From: a virus
Virus record (IMG/VR): IMGVR_UViG_3300034101_002949
Coordinates: 1 to 31,742 of that record
Direction: 5' to 3' (one strand)
Length of the DNA: 31,742 nt
Below, one piece after another: positions 17,266 to 23,899 of this stretch. The translations under genes and the position numbers were made by a program. The notes below the pieces were generated by a model that saw only the letters and a program-made list of their open reading frames with translations, was not told the origin of the DNA and ran no database searches. Numbering within the stretch: position 1 is the stretch's first letter; every line of letters starts with the position of its first letter.

Positions 17266-17562
17266 ATGCACCACCTAGCCCACACGCTCATTGCTCTCGC
17301 CATCCAGTCGGTCATCGCCATGGTGACCGGAAACTGGTGGACTGGCGCGGCTGCTGGATCGGCGTACTTCGTGGGACGTGAGTACGCCCAAGCCGAGTAC
17401 CGCAACATCGAGCACAACTACGGTGGGCAGCGTGCGAATATGCCCTTCTGGGGCGGTTTACAGCCCCGTGCGTGGACGCTCAAGGGCATCACTGACTTTG
17501 TTTACCCAACCGCTGCGGTCGTTGCCGTGGCGCTCATTGCAAAGCACACAACACACCCATGA
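17266..17562 (+). CDS. Small membrane protein of lysis region (98 aa)
   Basis: It starts MHHLAHTLIALAIQSVIAMV, then NWWTGAAAGSAYFVGREYAQ, and ends with a hydrophobic YPTAAVVAVALIAK segment. Two or three membrane segments are likely, with a conserved soluble middle (REYAQAEYRNIEHNYGGQRA, then WGGLQPRAWTLKG). This pattern is familiar from many phages next to holin and endolysin genes, usually as a hypothetical protein. Its stop overlaps the next ATG (ATGA). A lysis-related or membrane-modifying role is inferred from position. Confidence 0.68.
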   Translation: MHHLAHTLIALAIQSVIAMVTGNWWTGAAAGSAYFVGREYAQAEYRNIEHNYGGQRANMPFWGGLQPRAWTLKGITDFVYPTAAVVAVALIAKHTTHP

Positions 17563-17726
17563 AATACATCCTTGCACGTTTAATGGAGCCATCCACATGG
17601 CGCGGCATCATCAGCCTGCTAACGGTCTTCGGAGTTAGGATTGCGCCTGACCAAGCGGACGCTATCCTCACGGCCGGCGTGAGCATTTACTCAGCCATCA
17701 ACATCTTCAGGAAAGAAAAACCGTGA
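17559..17726 (+). CDS. Putative holin (55 aa)
   Basis: ATG 17559 overlaps the previous stop, and the gene ends in a GTGA overlap with the next. It reads MKYILARLMEPSTWRGIISL, LTVFGVRIAPDQADAILTAG and VSIYSAINIFRKEKP. The PSTWRG-x(2)-LLT-x-x-GV-x-x-P-x-Q pattern with two hydrophobic segments and a charged C-terminus is typical of short phage holin-type proteins. Holins permeabilise the inner membrane to release endolysin. Only two membrane segments are expected, as in class II holins. Confidence 0.7.
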   Translation: MKYILARLMEPSTWRGIISLLTVFGVRIAPDQADAILTAGVSIYSAINIFRKEKP

Positions 17727-17908
17727 TTGCCGACATCTCGTTTGAACCCATGGTGAACCAACTTGTTGCTCAAGGACCGCTGGCGTGCGCGATGGCAATC
17801 GCTATCTGGTATCTCTCACAGAAGATCCGCGAGTGCGAGGACGACCGGAAGGAGCTGTGGAAGAAGGTGAGCGAAATCTCTGAGCGGTTCTTCACCGAGC
17901 ACAAATGA
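17723..17908 (+). CDS. Small single-span membrane protein, second lysis factor candidate
   Basis: A GTG start at 17723 overlaps the holin stop (GTGA). The 61 residues hold one membrane segment (PLACAMAIAIWYLSQKI, residues 19-35) followed by a charged helix rich in Glu, Asp and Lys (RECEDDRKELWKKVSEISER). One N-terminal span plus a periplasmic or cytoplasmic coil could be an inner-membrane spanin, an antiholin or an accessory holin; the sequence does not decide. No lipobox partner gene was found, so a classical two-gene spanin is not supported. It overlaps the endolysin start (ATGA). Confidence 0.62.
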   Translation: MIADISFEPMVNQLVAQGPLACAMAIAIWYLSQKIRECEDDRKELWKKVSEISERFFTEHK

Positions 17909-18531
17909 ACATCTCAGACGCGGGTCTAAAGCTGATCATTGATTTCGAGGTGGGCGGCGGTGAGGAGTACTACCGCAAGTTCCTTCAGAGCCCGACGTGG
18001 CCTGGGGAGCAAAGCGGCGTCACGATTGGAATTGGCTACGACTTGGGCTACGCCACATCGCAACAGTTCGAGGAAGCGTGGGAGCCACTTCTCCCTGAGT
18101 CCGACTATCTTGCGCTCACCGCCGCCCTCGGAGTCAAGGCCAACGCAGCCCGTGAACTGCTGCACGCCTCCCCAACGATGCGCTCGATTGTCGTCCTCTG
18201 GCAAAAGGCCGTCGAGGTCTTCCAAAATAACACCGTCCCAAAGTTCTACCTCCAGATGCTCCGCATCTACCCACAGGCAGAAGACCTGCCTGATGAGGCG
18301 CGGGACGCCCTTATCTCCTTGGTGTTCAACCGTGGAACGGCTCTCTCTGGCGAAAGACGCTCGGAGATGCTGGGCATCCAGAACGCCATGCGAGACCGCC
18401 GGTTCTACGACGTACCGGAACTCATCCGCTCGATGAAACGGTTGTGGCCTAACACCAAAGGTTTACAACGCCGCAGAGACGCTGAAGCAGCCCTCTTCGA
18501 GAAGGCTCTTGAGCCTAGGCGTAAGCGATAA
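17905..18531 (+). CDS. Endolysin, lysozyme-like muramidase
   Basis: 208 residues. The N-terminus NISDAGLKLIIDFEVGGGEE contains a likely catalytic Glu (E15) after an amphipathic helix, followed by SGVTIGIGYDLGYATSQQFE (residues 37-56). The E...T-I-G-x-G-Y-D arrangement is the active-site layout of lysozyme-superfamily phage muramidases, close to the pesticin-type and T4-type lysozymes. A later NRGTALSGERR segment is the usual second-lobe motif. No signal peptide is present, so it depends on a holin. It is last in the rightward late operon, and its 3' end overlaps by 17 bases the end of a leftward gene. Confidence 0.82.
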   Translation: MNISDAGLKLIIDFEVGGGEEYYRKFLQSPTWPGEQSGVTIGIGYDLGYATSQQFEEAWEPLLPESDYLALTAALGVKANAARELLHASPTMRSIVVLWQKAVEVFQNNTVPKFYLQMLRIYPQAEDLPDEARDALISLVFNRGTALSGERRSEMLGIQNAMRDRRFYDVPELIRSMKRLWPNTKGLQRRRDAEAALFEKALEPRRKR

Positions 18532-18748
18532 ACTCCAGTCCCTTGCCTTCAATCTTCGGGAGCATACCGTTCTCGTCGTAAATCCCTGCGCCCTTGGGGA
18601 TAATGGTGTCCGGTGGCAATGCGCTGCCCATGGTTGCAATCGGTCCTGAGTCCGAATGAATTTTCGGAGCGAGGACAAGAAGACCGGCCTGAATGCCGTG
18701 TACACCGGTGAAACGCTGAACGAGAGTGTCGAAAGAGACTGGTTCCAT
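18515..18748 (-). CDS. Leftward small protein, unknown (77 aa)
   Basis: On the minus strand, ATG at 18748-18746 gives MEPVSFDTLVQRFTGVHGIQ and later SALPPDTIIPKGAGIYDENG before GKGLEFIAYA. The composition looks like a real globular protein, with balanced charge and Gly-turn motifs, and there is no competing + strand gene across 18532-18748. An upstream ATG at 18811 would add 21 less protein-like residues and run through palindromes, so the shorter start is preferred. No good SD is seen. It converges on the endolysin and diverges from the HTH gene. The function is unknown. Confidence 0.5.
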   Translation of the reverse strand: MEPVSFDTLVQRFTGVHGIQAGLLVLAPKIHSDSGPIATMGSALPPDTIIPKGAGIYDENGMLPKIEGKGLEFIAYA

Positions 18749-18759
18749 GGGCAAATACG

Positions 18760-18821
18760 TTGCGAGAAAGCGTCTTGCGACGAAATGAAAAAAAGATGTT
18801 GCGATACGCAAAAAATGCGTA
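18760..18821 (+). promoter_or_regulatory. Divergent control region with palindrome and TTGCGA repeats
   Basis: Between the leftward gene and the HTH gene there are three TTGCGA copies (18760-18765, 18775-18780, 18799-18804) and a perfect inverted repeat TACGCA-AAAAA-TGCGTA at 18805-18821, ending 16 bases before the ATG of the HTH gene. This is the layout of an operator serving two divergent transcripts. No unambiguous -35/-10 pair was found. Confidence 0.5.
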
Positions 18822-18837
18822 CATCTTCATCCCCGCC

Positions 18838-19134
18838 ATGAGCTACCAAATCGATGCGAGGCACATGGTCTTCCGGTTCGGGGGAAAGAACCTGCTCTGG
18901 AAGAAGTTGGTGTTGGCGGGTGTACTTGTGCAACCGCGAACAATATCAACATGGGTTCGCAGACGGAAAATCCCGCTGGATAAGTTCGCCGCGCTTGTTG
19001 CGTTGGCGCACAACGAAGGCTGGTCGCTCCGACTCGAAGACGTGTGCCATAAACTGAAAAGAGAACTAGAAAATGAACCTAAAAAAAATGAGGGACGAGA
19101 TAGCCAAACGGCTAACCAAAATATCCGTCCTTGA
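18838..19134 (+). CDS. Small helix-turn-helix DNA-binding protein, putative early regulator
   Basis: 98 residues from ATG 18838. Residues about 13-45 read FRFGGKNLLWKKLVLAGVLV then QPRTISTWVRRRKIPLDKF, an HTH of the Cro/YdaS kind: helix, turn, recognition helix with T-I-S-T-W-V-R-R-x-x-I-P. The C-terminal third is charged and probably disordered. An upstream in-frame ATG at 18760 is less likely because it would translate through the palindrome. It is the first gene of the rightward early block and probably acts on the adjacent operator. The 62-base overlap with the next gene is unusually long. Confidence 0.65.
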   Translation: MSYQIDARHMVFRFGGKNLLWKKLVLAGVLVQPRTISTWVRRRKIPLDKFAALVALAHNEGWSLRLEDVCHKLKRELENEPKKNEGRDSQTANQNIRP

Positions 19135-19474
19135 AGATGAGATAAAGACGCTGGAGGAAGCCATTATGCAAGAGCATGGTGCGAACCTTCAGAACCTGCT
19201 GAAGGAAAGCGGACGCGGTTACGGTGAACTATCCACCGAGATTGACGGCGTGAAACTCAAGTACGAGGTCAAGGCGACGTACCTGTGGGATCAAGCAAAG
19301 CTGCAAGCTCTGTACGATTCCCTGCTGCGAGCAGACGCACGCGAACTCATCACGACCAAGCTCTCGGTGTCCGCCAAGACCATCGAGCGCATCGGCAACG
19401 AGGACGTCCTGCGTCGCGTTATGGAGGCGCGTACCACCAAGTTCAGTGAGCCCCGTATCACCTTCATCAAATGA
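19073..19474 (+). CDS. Conserved phage protein upstream of the Sak4-like ATPase (133 aa)
   Basis: The N-terminal 45 residues are coiled coil (KRLTKISVLEDEIKTLEEAI). The rest is mixed helix and strand (ELSTEIDGVKLKYEVKATYL, then LITTKLSVSAKTIERI). Genes of this size and pattern often precede the Sak4-type ATPase in podovirus recombination modules, where their function is unknown; a regulatory or DNA-end role is possible. The start overlaps the HTH gene; a second ATG at 19088 would shorten it by five residues. It is coupled to the next gene by ATGA. Confidence 0.68.
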   Translation: MNLKKMRDEIAKRLTKISVLEDEIKTLEEAIMQEHGANLQNLLKESGRGYGELSTEIDGVKLKYEVKATYLWDQAKLQALYDSLLRADARELITTKLSVSAKTIERIGNEDVLRRVMEARTTKFSEPRITFIK

Positions 19475-20316
19475 GCCTGCGCATCATCAAAGCGGACGAG
19501 CGTCTCAAGCGCACGTCGGACTGCGTCAAAGCGGTTGTGTTCGGGCCTGCCGGTGTCGGCAAGACCTACCAAGCTCGCACGCTGGACGCCAAGACCACCC
19601 TGTTCGTTGACCTTGAGGCCGGTACGCTGGCGCTTGGCAAAGACTGGAAGGGGGATGTCCTGGACATCCGGGCAACGTCCAACGACATGGCGGCGCACCC
19701 GTGGGAGTTGGCAAAAGCCATCGCTCTCTGGCTTGGCGGGCCTGACCCAGCTGACGCCAACGGCAGTTACAGCGCAGCTGCCTACAAGCAGGTGTGCGAA
19801 GCCTTCGGCTCACCGGACAATCACAAGCAGTACGAGACGCTCTTCGTTGACTCCATCACCGTCGCAAGCCGGATGTGTTTTGCATGGTGCCAGACACAGC
19901 CGGACGCATTCAGCGAGAAGACCGGTAAACCCGACATCCGCGGCGCCTACGGGCTTCTTGGACGCGAGATGATCCGTTGGGTGACCCAGCTTCAGCACTG
20001 CCACAAGAACGTGGTGCTCGTTGGCATTCTGGAGCAGCAGGAGGATGAGCTCAAACGCAAGTACTGGGACGTTCAAATCGAAGGCTCGAAGACGGGCCGC
20101 GAGTTGCCCGGTATCTTTGACCTCGTTCTGACGCTTCAGAACTTTGAGGCCGAGGACAAGTCCCAGTACCGCGCCTTTGTCTGCCACCAACAAAACCCGT
20201 GGGGTTACCCCGCAAAAGACCGCTCCGGTACGCTTGAGCTTCAGGAACCCGCTGACCTTGGGAAGGTGCTCGCCAAGATTCGCGCAGGTAAACGCATCGA
20301 CACCACAAAACACTAA
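19471..20316 (+). CDS. Sak4-like RecA-fold ATPase (single-strand annealing/recombination, AAA_24)
   Basis: 281 residues. Walker A is GPAGVGKT at 25-32. A TTLFVDLEAG strand follows at about 42-51, the characteristic second acidic segment of AAA_24 proteins, and Walker B-like hydrophobics with Asp sit at YETLFVDSIT. Later come VVLVGILEQQ and ELPGIFDLVLTLQ. This fits the Sak4 class of phage recombinases, minimal RecA cores that bind single-stranded DNA and anneal it, usually with an SSB-like partner. The next gene is such a partner. The start overlaps the upstream stop. Confidence 0.82.
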   Translation: MSLRIIKADERLKRTSDCVKAVVFGPAGVGKTYQARTLDAKTTLFVDLEAGTLALGKDWKGDVLDIRATSNDMAAHPWELAKAIALWLGGPDPADANGSYSAAAYKQVCEAFGSPDNHKQYETLFVDSITVASRMCFAWCQTQPDAFSEKTGKPDIRGAYGLLGREMIRWVTQLQHCHKNVVLVGILEQQEDELKRKYWDVQIEGSKTGRELPGIFDLVLTLQNFEAEDKSQYRAFVCHQQNPWGYPAKDRSGTLELQEPADLGKVLAKIRAGKRIDTTKH

Positions 20317-20334
20317 AAACAAAAATCAAAAGTC

Positions 20335-20907
20335 ATGTTCAATTCACAGTCAACAAACGTCGGGTCAACAGAGATGGAACTCATTCCCAAGGGAACAGTG
20401 GCGAAAGCCATCCTTGTGGTGAAGGAGCGCAAGAGCAGCCAGTCAACCGGTGGCGACTACCTCTCCATCGAGCTCGCCATCCAAGGGGGTCAGTACAACA
20501 ACCGGCGCGTGTTCGGGATGGTTTGCAATCCCTTCGATGAGAACAACAGCGAGGCGTGGCGCCAGATGGGCATCGGAGCCATCACTCGCATTCTTGAGAG
20601 CAAGGGCGTCTTCAACTACGAAGACCCTGCCTCGTACGAGCAGTTCAACAGCGGTGATTTCAACCAAATCATCGAGGCGCTCAACGGCGCTGAGGTGGTC
20701 ATCAAGGTCGGAATCGACAAGGGTAAAGACGGTCGCGCAGACCGTAACTCCATCAGCGACTGGGGTTCACCCAACCCGAGCAGCAACGGGTACAAGCTCT
20801 GGAGCCAAGCGCATGAGAGTGCGCCTGAGGCGAAAGCACCGGTGCCAGCAGCGAAGACCGCCGCACCTGCGGCGACGGCTGGCAAGAAACCTGCTTGGTT
20901 GAAGTAG
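20335..20907 (+). CDS. DUF669-type SSB-like protein, partner of Sak4
   Basis: 190 residues. The core (about 15-150) reads ELIPKGTVAKAILVVKERKS, LSIELAIQGGQYNNRRVFGM, and later GAEVVIKVGIDKGKDG, a beta-barrel pattern matching DUF669-type single-strand-binding proteins that travel with Sak4 recombinases. The last 40 residues are a flexible Ala/Pro/Lys linker ending KKPAWLK. SSB tails normally dock partner enzymes; here the tip K-P-x-W-L-K is also the end of the nuclease at 25771. The leader ACAAAAATCAAAAGTC has no SD. A terminator follows the gene. Confidence 0.75.
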   Translation: MFNSQSTNVGSTEMELIPKGTVAKAILVVKERKSSQSTGGDYLSIELAIQGGQYNNRRVFGMVCNPFDENNSEAWRQMGIGAITRILESKGVFNYEDPASYEQFNSGDFNQIIEALNGAEVVIKVGIDKGKDGRADRNSISDWGSPNPSSNGYKLWSQAHESAPEAKAPVPAAKTAAPAATAGKKPAWLK

Positions 20908-20926
20908 CTAGTTTGTTTGGGGTTGT

Positions 20927-20966
20927 GGGGGCGGGGCAATAATGGTTGTCTCGCCCCCCTTTTTTG
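20927..20966 (+). terminator. Intrinsic terminator after the SSB-like gene
   Basis: GGGGGCG (20927-20933) pairs with CGCCCCC (20952-20958), followed by T6 (20960-20965). The 18-base loop is long but the stem is strong, and the T run is immediate. It would end the transcript of the HTH to SSB group or reduce read-through into the helicase. Confidence 0.75.
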
Positions 20967-20977
20967 GGCTAAAACCA

Positions 20978-21042
20978 GCGGCAAATCTTAGCCGCATGGT
21001 GTGCAGGGAGATCCTGCAACGACGCTTTTTCATTTTTGCGTC
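20978..21042 (+). promoter_or_regulatory. Three consecutive short hairpins in the helicase leader
   Basis: Inverted repeats follow one another: GCGGC (20978-20982) with GCCGC (20991-20995), TGCAGG (21002-21007) with CCTGCA (21013-21018), and GACGC (21021-21025) with GCGTC (21038-21042). They end 18 bases before the helicase ATG, with AAAGG as SD between. They may form leader structures or protein-binding sites; no promoter hexamers are clear. Confidence 0.4.
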
Positions 21043-21060
21043 AGTGAAACAAAGGCACTT

Positions 21061-22704
21061 ATGATTTTACGACCAAGGCAGGCGCAGTTCGTTGACGCCT
21101 GCATCGACGCACTCGGCAAGTGCGGCAACACTTTAGGGATTGCGCCAACAGGCGCAGGTAAGACGGTCATGGGCAGCGCAATCCTTGCGCCGTTCGTGAA
21201 GAAAGCACCGGTACTCGTCATTCAACACCGCGACGAGCTTGTCACTCAAAACAAGGAGACCTTCAAGCGGTACAACGTCGGCGCGAAGGTGGACGTATTC
21301 AACGCGGAACGCAAGGCGTGGTCGCCAGGGGCGACCTTCGCCATGGTACAGACGCTGTGCAGGCCAGCGAACTTGGCAACGATGCCGAGTGGGATGTCGG
21401 CGCTGTTCTGTGATGAGTGCCATCACATACGGGCCGACACCTACATGAACATTGTGCAGGCGTTCCGCGAACGCTCGCCAGATGGGGTCATTCTCGGGCT
21501 TACCGCGACCCCCGAGCGCGGTGACAAGCAGGCGCTCACGGCGGTGTTCAACAACGTCGCCGACAAAATCACCGTGGGCGAACTCATCGCTACTGGGAAC
21601 CTCGTGCCGCCGCGTGCGTTCCGCATGGACATCGGCCTCAATGACCAACTCCAGAGCGTGCAGAAGACCGGTGCAGAGTTCGACATGGGCGAGGTGGAAG
21701 CCATCATGGACAAGCGAGCGGTTCACTCGGAGATTCTGCGGCATTGGCGCGAGAAGGCGTCCGACCGCTCGACCGTGGTGTTCTGCTCGACCATCCAACA
21801 CGCCCAGCACTTGGCTGAGGCGTTCCGCGAAGAAGGCATCTCGGCGGAGGCGGTACACTCCGAGATGTCCGACGACGACAACGCAACGGTTCTGAGGCGC
21901 TTCGACCAAGGCAAAATCAAGGTGCTGCTCAACGTGATGAAGCTGACGGAGGGCTGGGACTGCCAGCGTGTGGGGTGCGTTGTGTTGGTGCGTCCGTGCA
22001 GTCAGAAGTCGACCATGATTCAGATGATCGGGCGAGGGCTGAGACCGTGCATCGACGCCAAACGCTACCCTGGGGTGATTAAGAGCGACTGCATCATCTT
22101 GGACTTTGGCGCCTCACTGCTCACGCACGGCGACATCGACGCAGGAGACCGCCTGTTCGTGCGCCAGAGCGAGACCGGTGAAGCACCGATGAAGAAGTGC
22201 CCAGAATGCGGTATTCAGGTGCCGGCTGCGGTCAGCAGCTGCCCCGTGTGCGGCTACGTGTTTCCGGTTAGGGTCAACGGCATCGAGACAATCGAGTCCT
22301 TCGAGATGTCGGAGATGCAAATCATCGAGATGTCGCCGTTCCGGTGGGAGTCGATGTACGGGGACGCCGTGCGCATGGCGAACGCGCTCACTGCGTGGGG
22401 CGCGGTCATCAGGCTTGGTGAGGTGTACAACGCCATTGGCGGCGTCACCGGAGGCGCGGTCACCATCATCACGCGCACCAACTCCAAGGAGCTTGCGCTT
22501 GCTCAGGCTGACGACTTCCTTCGTAGCAACGGTGATAGAACGAACTCCCGAAAGACACGCAGTTGGATTAAGCTGCCACCAACGGACTCGCAACTGAAGC
22601 ATATGGCTGATGTTCCGATGTTTGGGATGTCGCGCTACCGCGCAAGCTGCGTGCTCACGTGGAAGTTCAACGAGGCACGCATAAAAAAAGCGATTCTTGG
22701 CTAA
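21061..22704 (+). CDS. SF2 DNA helicase with C-terminal zinc ribbon
   Basis: 547 residues from ATG 21061, with AAAGG upstream; a GTG at 21001 would translate through hairpins and is rejected. Motif I is APTGAGKT (28-35), motif II DECH (118-121), motif III LTAT (147-150), motif V TEGWD (296-300), motif VI QMIGRGLR (321-328). After the helicase core, CPEC (380-383) and CPVC (394-397) form a zinc ribbon, and about 150 residues of unassigned domain follow. This is the RecG/UvsW/SSL2-like SF2 layout used by phages for replication restart and branch migration. It lies with annealing and resolvase genes, which supports recombination-dependent replication. Confidence 0.88.
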   Translation: MILRPRQAQFVDACIDALGKCGNTLGIAPTGAGKTVMGSAILAPFVKKAPVLVIQHRDELVTQNKETFKRYNVGAKVDVFNAERKAWSPGATFAMVQTLCRPANLATMPSGMSALFCDECHHIRADTYMNIVQAFRERSPDGVILGLTATPERGDKQALTAVFNNVADKITVGELIATGNLVPPRAFRMDIGLNDQLQSVQKTGAEFDMGEVEAIMDKRAVHSEILRHWREKASDRSTVVFCSTIQHAQHLAEAFREEGISAEAVHSEMSDDDNATVLRRFDQGKIKVLLNVMKLTEGWDCQRVGCVVLVRPCSQKSTMIQMIGRGLRPCIDAKRYPGVIKSDCIILDFGASLLTHGDIDAGDRLFVRQSETGEAPMKKCPECGIQVPAAVSSCPVCGYVFPVRVNGIETIESFEMSEMQIIEMSPFRWESMYGDAVRMANALTAWGAVIRLGEVYNAIGGVTGGAVTIITRTNSKELALAQADDFLRSNGDRTNSRKTRSWIKLPPTDSQLKHMADVPMFGMSRYRASCVLTWKFNEARIKKAILG

Positions 22705-22710
22705 AGGACT

Positions 22711-23598
22711 ATGGAAAACCAACCGAAAGACAACGTATGTACAGCAAACTGTGGCGGGAGGTCATCCTCCCCGAGCTCATCGACAACAAGTTCCGTCAAC
22801 CATCCGGAGCACTACAACCAGCACCCAAGTGGTGTAGAGTGTATCGAAATTGCAGAAAACATGGTTTTTCCTTTGGGGAATGCCGTGAAGTACGTTTTCA
22901 GGAATCAAATAAAGCACGAAAATCCAACACTTGATTTAAAGAAGGCTTTGTGGTACATCTCCAGATATGTGGAAACTTTATCCATCAAAGCCGGAATACG
23001 AGGTATCAATTTTTGGTCAGATAAGACGCGTTTCGAATGGAAGAATAAGAAATCCAGTGAAGATAAAGAGTGGATACATGACGTGTATGTTCTCATCTCC
23101 GAGGCAATTACTGTATGTGCATCGAATGGTACTGGAGACATTCGTAGGGCCATGTCCGAGTGGATGCAATGCATCGCATTTGAACGGCAATCGAGAAGAC
23201 AACCGGTTGGAGAATCTGAAGTGGGAAACTCATCTGGAGAACTGTCGCAGGAAATGGGTTCACGGAACATCTTATCATGGGCGACAAAATCCGATGGCAA
23301 AACTTTCGGATGCTCAAGTTCAAGAGATCAGAAATCTTGCAATGAATGGGGTATCCCAAACGAAATTAGCGAAATTATTCTCCGTATCCAGAGCAACAAT
23401 ATACAGAATCTTAAGTATGATATCGTGGCAATATCAAAATATTTAATGATTGAAAAGCCATGCAGTAAGTCACTTGCAATTCTTTATTTATGGAGAGCTC
23501 ACAAAAGCGAAATTGAAGCTGATAAAATCAAAGAACTAAACAATGCTGCATGGCATATTCAATGCGAAATTTCAACTGCAACAACAACAACAAAATGA
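22711..23598 (+). CDS. DUF3310 gene, continuous 295-codon frame interrupted by a nested endonuclease
   Basis: ATG 22711 follows a good SD (AAAGGA). Residues about 29-88 are a complete DUF3310 domain: VNHPEHYNQHPSGVECIEIA, FPLGNAVKYVFRNQIKHE, DLKKALWYISRYVE. From codon 86 the same DNA encodes an HNH endonuclease in another frame, and the translation of the DUF3310 frame there is not protein-like although it has no stop. After the endonuclease stop the frame again looks like helical phage protein (AILYLWRAHKSEIEADKIKE, then NNAAWHIQCEIS). The likeliest history is insertion of the endonuclease into a longer DUF3310 gene. Codons 1-35 are Ser-rich and of doubtful origin. The real product may be only residues 1 to about 90, a full fusion, or two pieces. 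Confidence 0.6.
   Translation: MENQPKDNVCTANCGGRSSSPSSSTTSSVNHPEHYNQHPSGVECIEIAENMVFPLGNAVKYVFRNQIKHENPTLDLKKALWYISRYVETLSIKAGIRGINFWSDKTRFEWKNKKSSEDKEWIHDVYVLISEAITVCASNGTGDIRRAMSEWMQCIAFERQSRRQPVGESEVGNSSGELSQEMGSRNILSWATKSDGKTFGCSSSRDQKSCNEWGIPNEISEIILRIQSNNIQNLKYDIVAISKYLMIEKPCSKSLAILYLWRAHKSEIEADKIKELNNAAWHIQCEISTATTTTK
22967..23446 (+). CDS. HNH homing endonuclease nested in the DUF3310 gene
   Basis: 159 residues in the +1 frame relative to the DUF3310 gene. Residues 1-30 resemble a NUMOD4 DNA-binding unit (MWKLYPSKPEYEVSIFGQIR). The HNH nuclease follows: VHRMVLETFVG (H52), then SHLNGNREDNRLENLKWETH (H71, N73, N79, N83). Residues about 112-150 are a helix-turn-helix (QTKLAKLFSVSRATIYRIL). 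This is the domain order of free-standing phage HNH homing endonucleases. The DNA is clearly AT-richer than its surroundings, a sign of transfer. Its stop forms TAATG with an in-frame ATG of the DUF3310 frame. Confidence 0.85.
   Translation: MWKLYPSKPEYEVSIFGQIRRVSNGRIRNPVKIKSGYMTCMFSSPRQLLYVHRMVLETFVGPCPSGCNASHLNGNREDNRLENLKWETHLENCRRKWVHGTSYHGRQNPMAKLSDAQVQEIRNLAMNGVSQTKLAKLFSVSRATIYRILSMISWQYQNI
23446..23598 (+). CDS. Possible separately translated C-terminal piece of the DUF3310 protein (50 aa)
   Basis: ATG at 23446 shares its first base with the endonuclease stop (TAATG) and is in frame with the DUF3310 start at 22711. It gives MIEKPCSKSLAILYLWRAHK and a second helix ending in a Thr-rich tail. 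It resembles the helix pair of DUF3310-like proteins. If ribosomes reinitiate after the endonuclease, this would be made as a separate chain. The other reading is simply the end of the 295-codon frame. Confidence 0.4.
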   Translation: MIEKPCSKSLAILYLWRAHKSEIEADKIKELNNAAWHIQCEISTATTTTK

Positions 23599-23741
23599 AA
23601 AACAGACTAGAACAAGAAGCCACCGAGCTTCTGGCACTGACGGAAACACTGCTTCAGTCGCACCCAAACCGGCGTGCGTTCGAGGCGACATTCAAACGCA
23701 TCGAGGCCGAAATCATGCGCCTCAGAAAGGAGAGCAAATGA
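23595..23741 (+). CDS. Tiny helical protein, unknown (48 aa)
   Basis: ATG 23595 overlaps the previous TGA (ATGA) and is preceded by four CAA repeats. It reads MKNRLEQEATELLALTETLL then QSHPNRRAFEATFKRIEAEI, two amphipathic helices with no Cys. An upstream in-frame ATG at 23550 lies within the previous gene and is rejected. It opens the run of very small genes that continues to 25774. The function is unknown. Confidence 0.62.
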   Translation: MKNRLEQEATELLALTETLLQSHPNRRAFEATFKRIEAEIMRLRKESK

Positions 23742-23899
23742 GCGGTCTGCCAAGCTGGTACGATGGGTGGCTTACGAACGACGAGAGCGAAGCCGAGAAA
23801 CAATGCCGTTGCGGCAATGTCATGGAGTGGAGCGTGCGCAGCGAGATGTGGTTCTGCCCTGACTGCGACAATGTGCCAAACGAGGAGGAGACGAAATGA
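23738..23899 (+). CDS. Small zinc-ribbon protein (53 aa)
   Basis: ATG 23738 overlaps the previous stop. It reads MSGLPSWYDGWLTNDESEAE, then CRCG (Cys 23 and 25) and CPDC (Cys 40 and 43), a compact zinc ribbon with an acidic tail NEEETK. Such ribbons act as protein- or nucleic-acid-binding modules, often against host RNA polymerase or nucleases; the target here cannot be read. It ends in an ATGA overlap, with the next gene's SD (GAGGAGGAG) inside its last codons. Confidence 0.65.
   Translation: MSGLPSWYDGWLTNDESEAEKQCRCGNVMEWSVRSEMWFCPDCDNVPNEEETK

Noticed and set aside
18760-18837. Longer N-terminus of the HTH protein from ATG 18760
   Set aside because: It would translate the palindrome and TTGCGA repeats; the HTH domain is complete from 18838.
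21133-21909. 258-codon minus-strand frame in the SF2 helicase
   Set aside because: Covers helicase motifs I to IV; composition is Arg/His/Val-rich shadow.
22659-22934. 91-codon + strand frame across the DUF3310 start
   Set aside because: It begins inside the helicase end and becomes Arg/Cys-rich where the DUF3310 motif is clear. Its early part (MYSKLWREVILPELI) looks protein-like, so an old frameshift at the DUF3310 start is possible but not shown.
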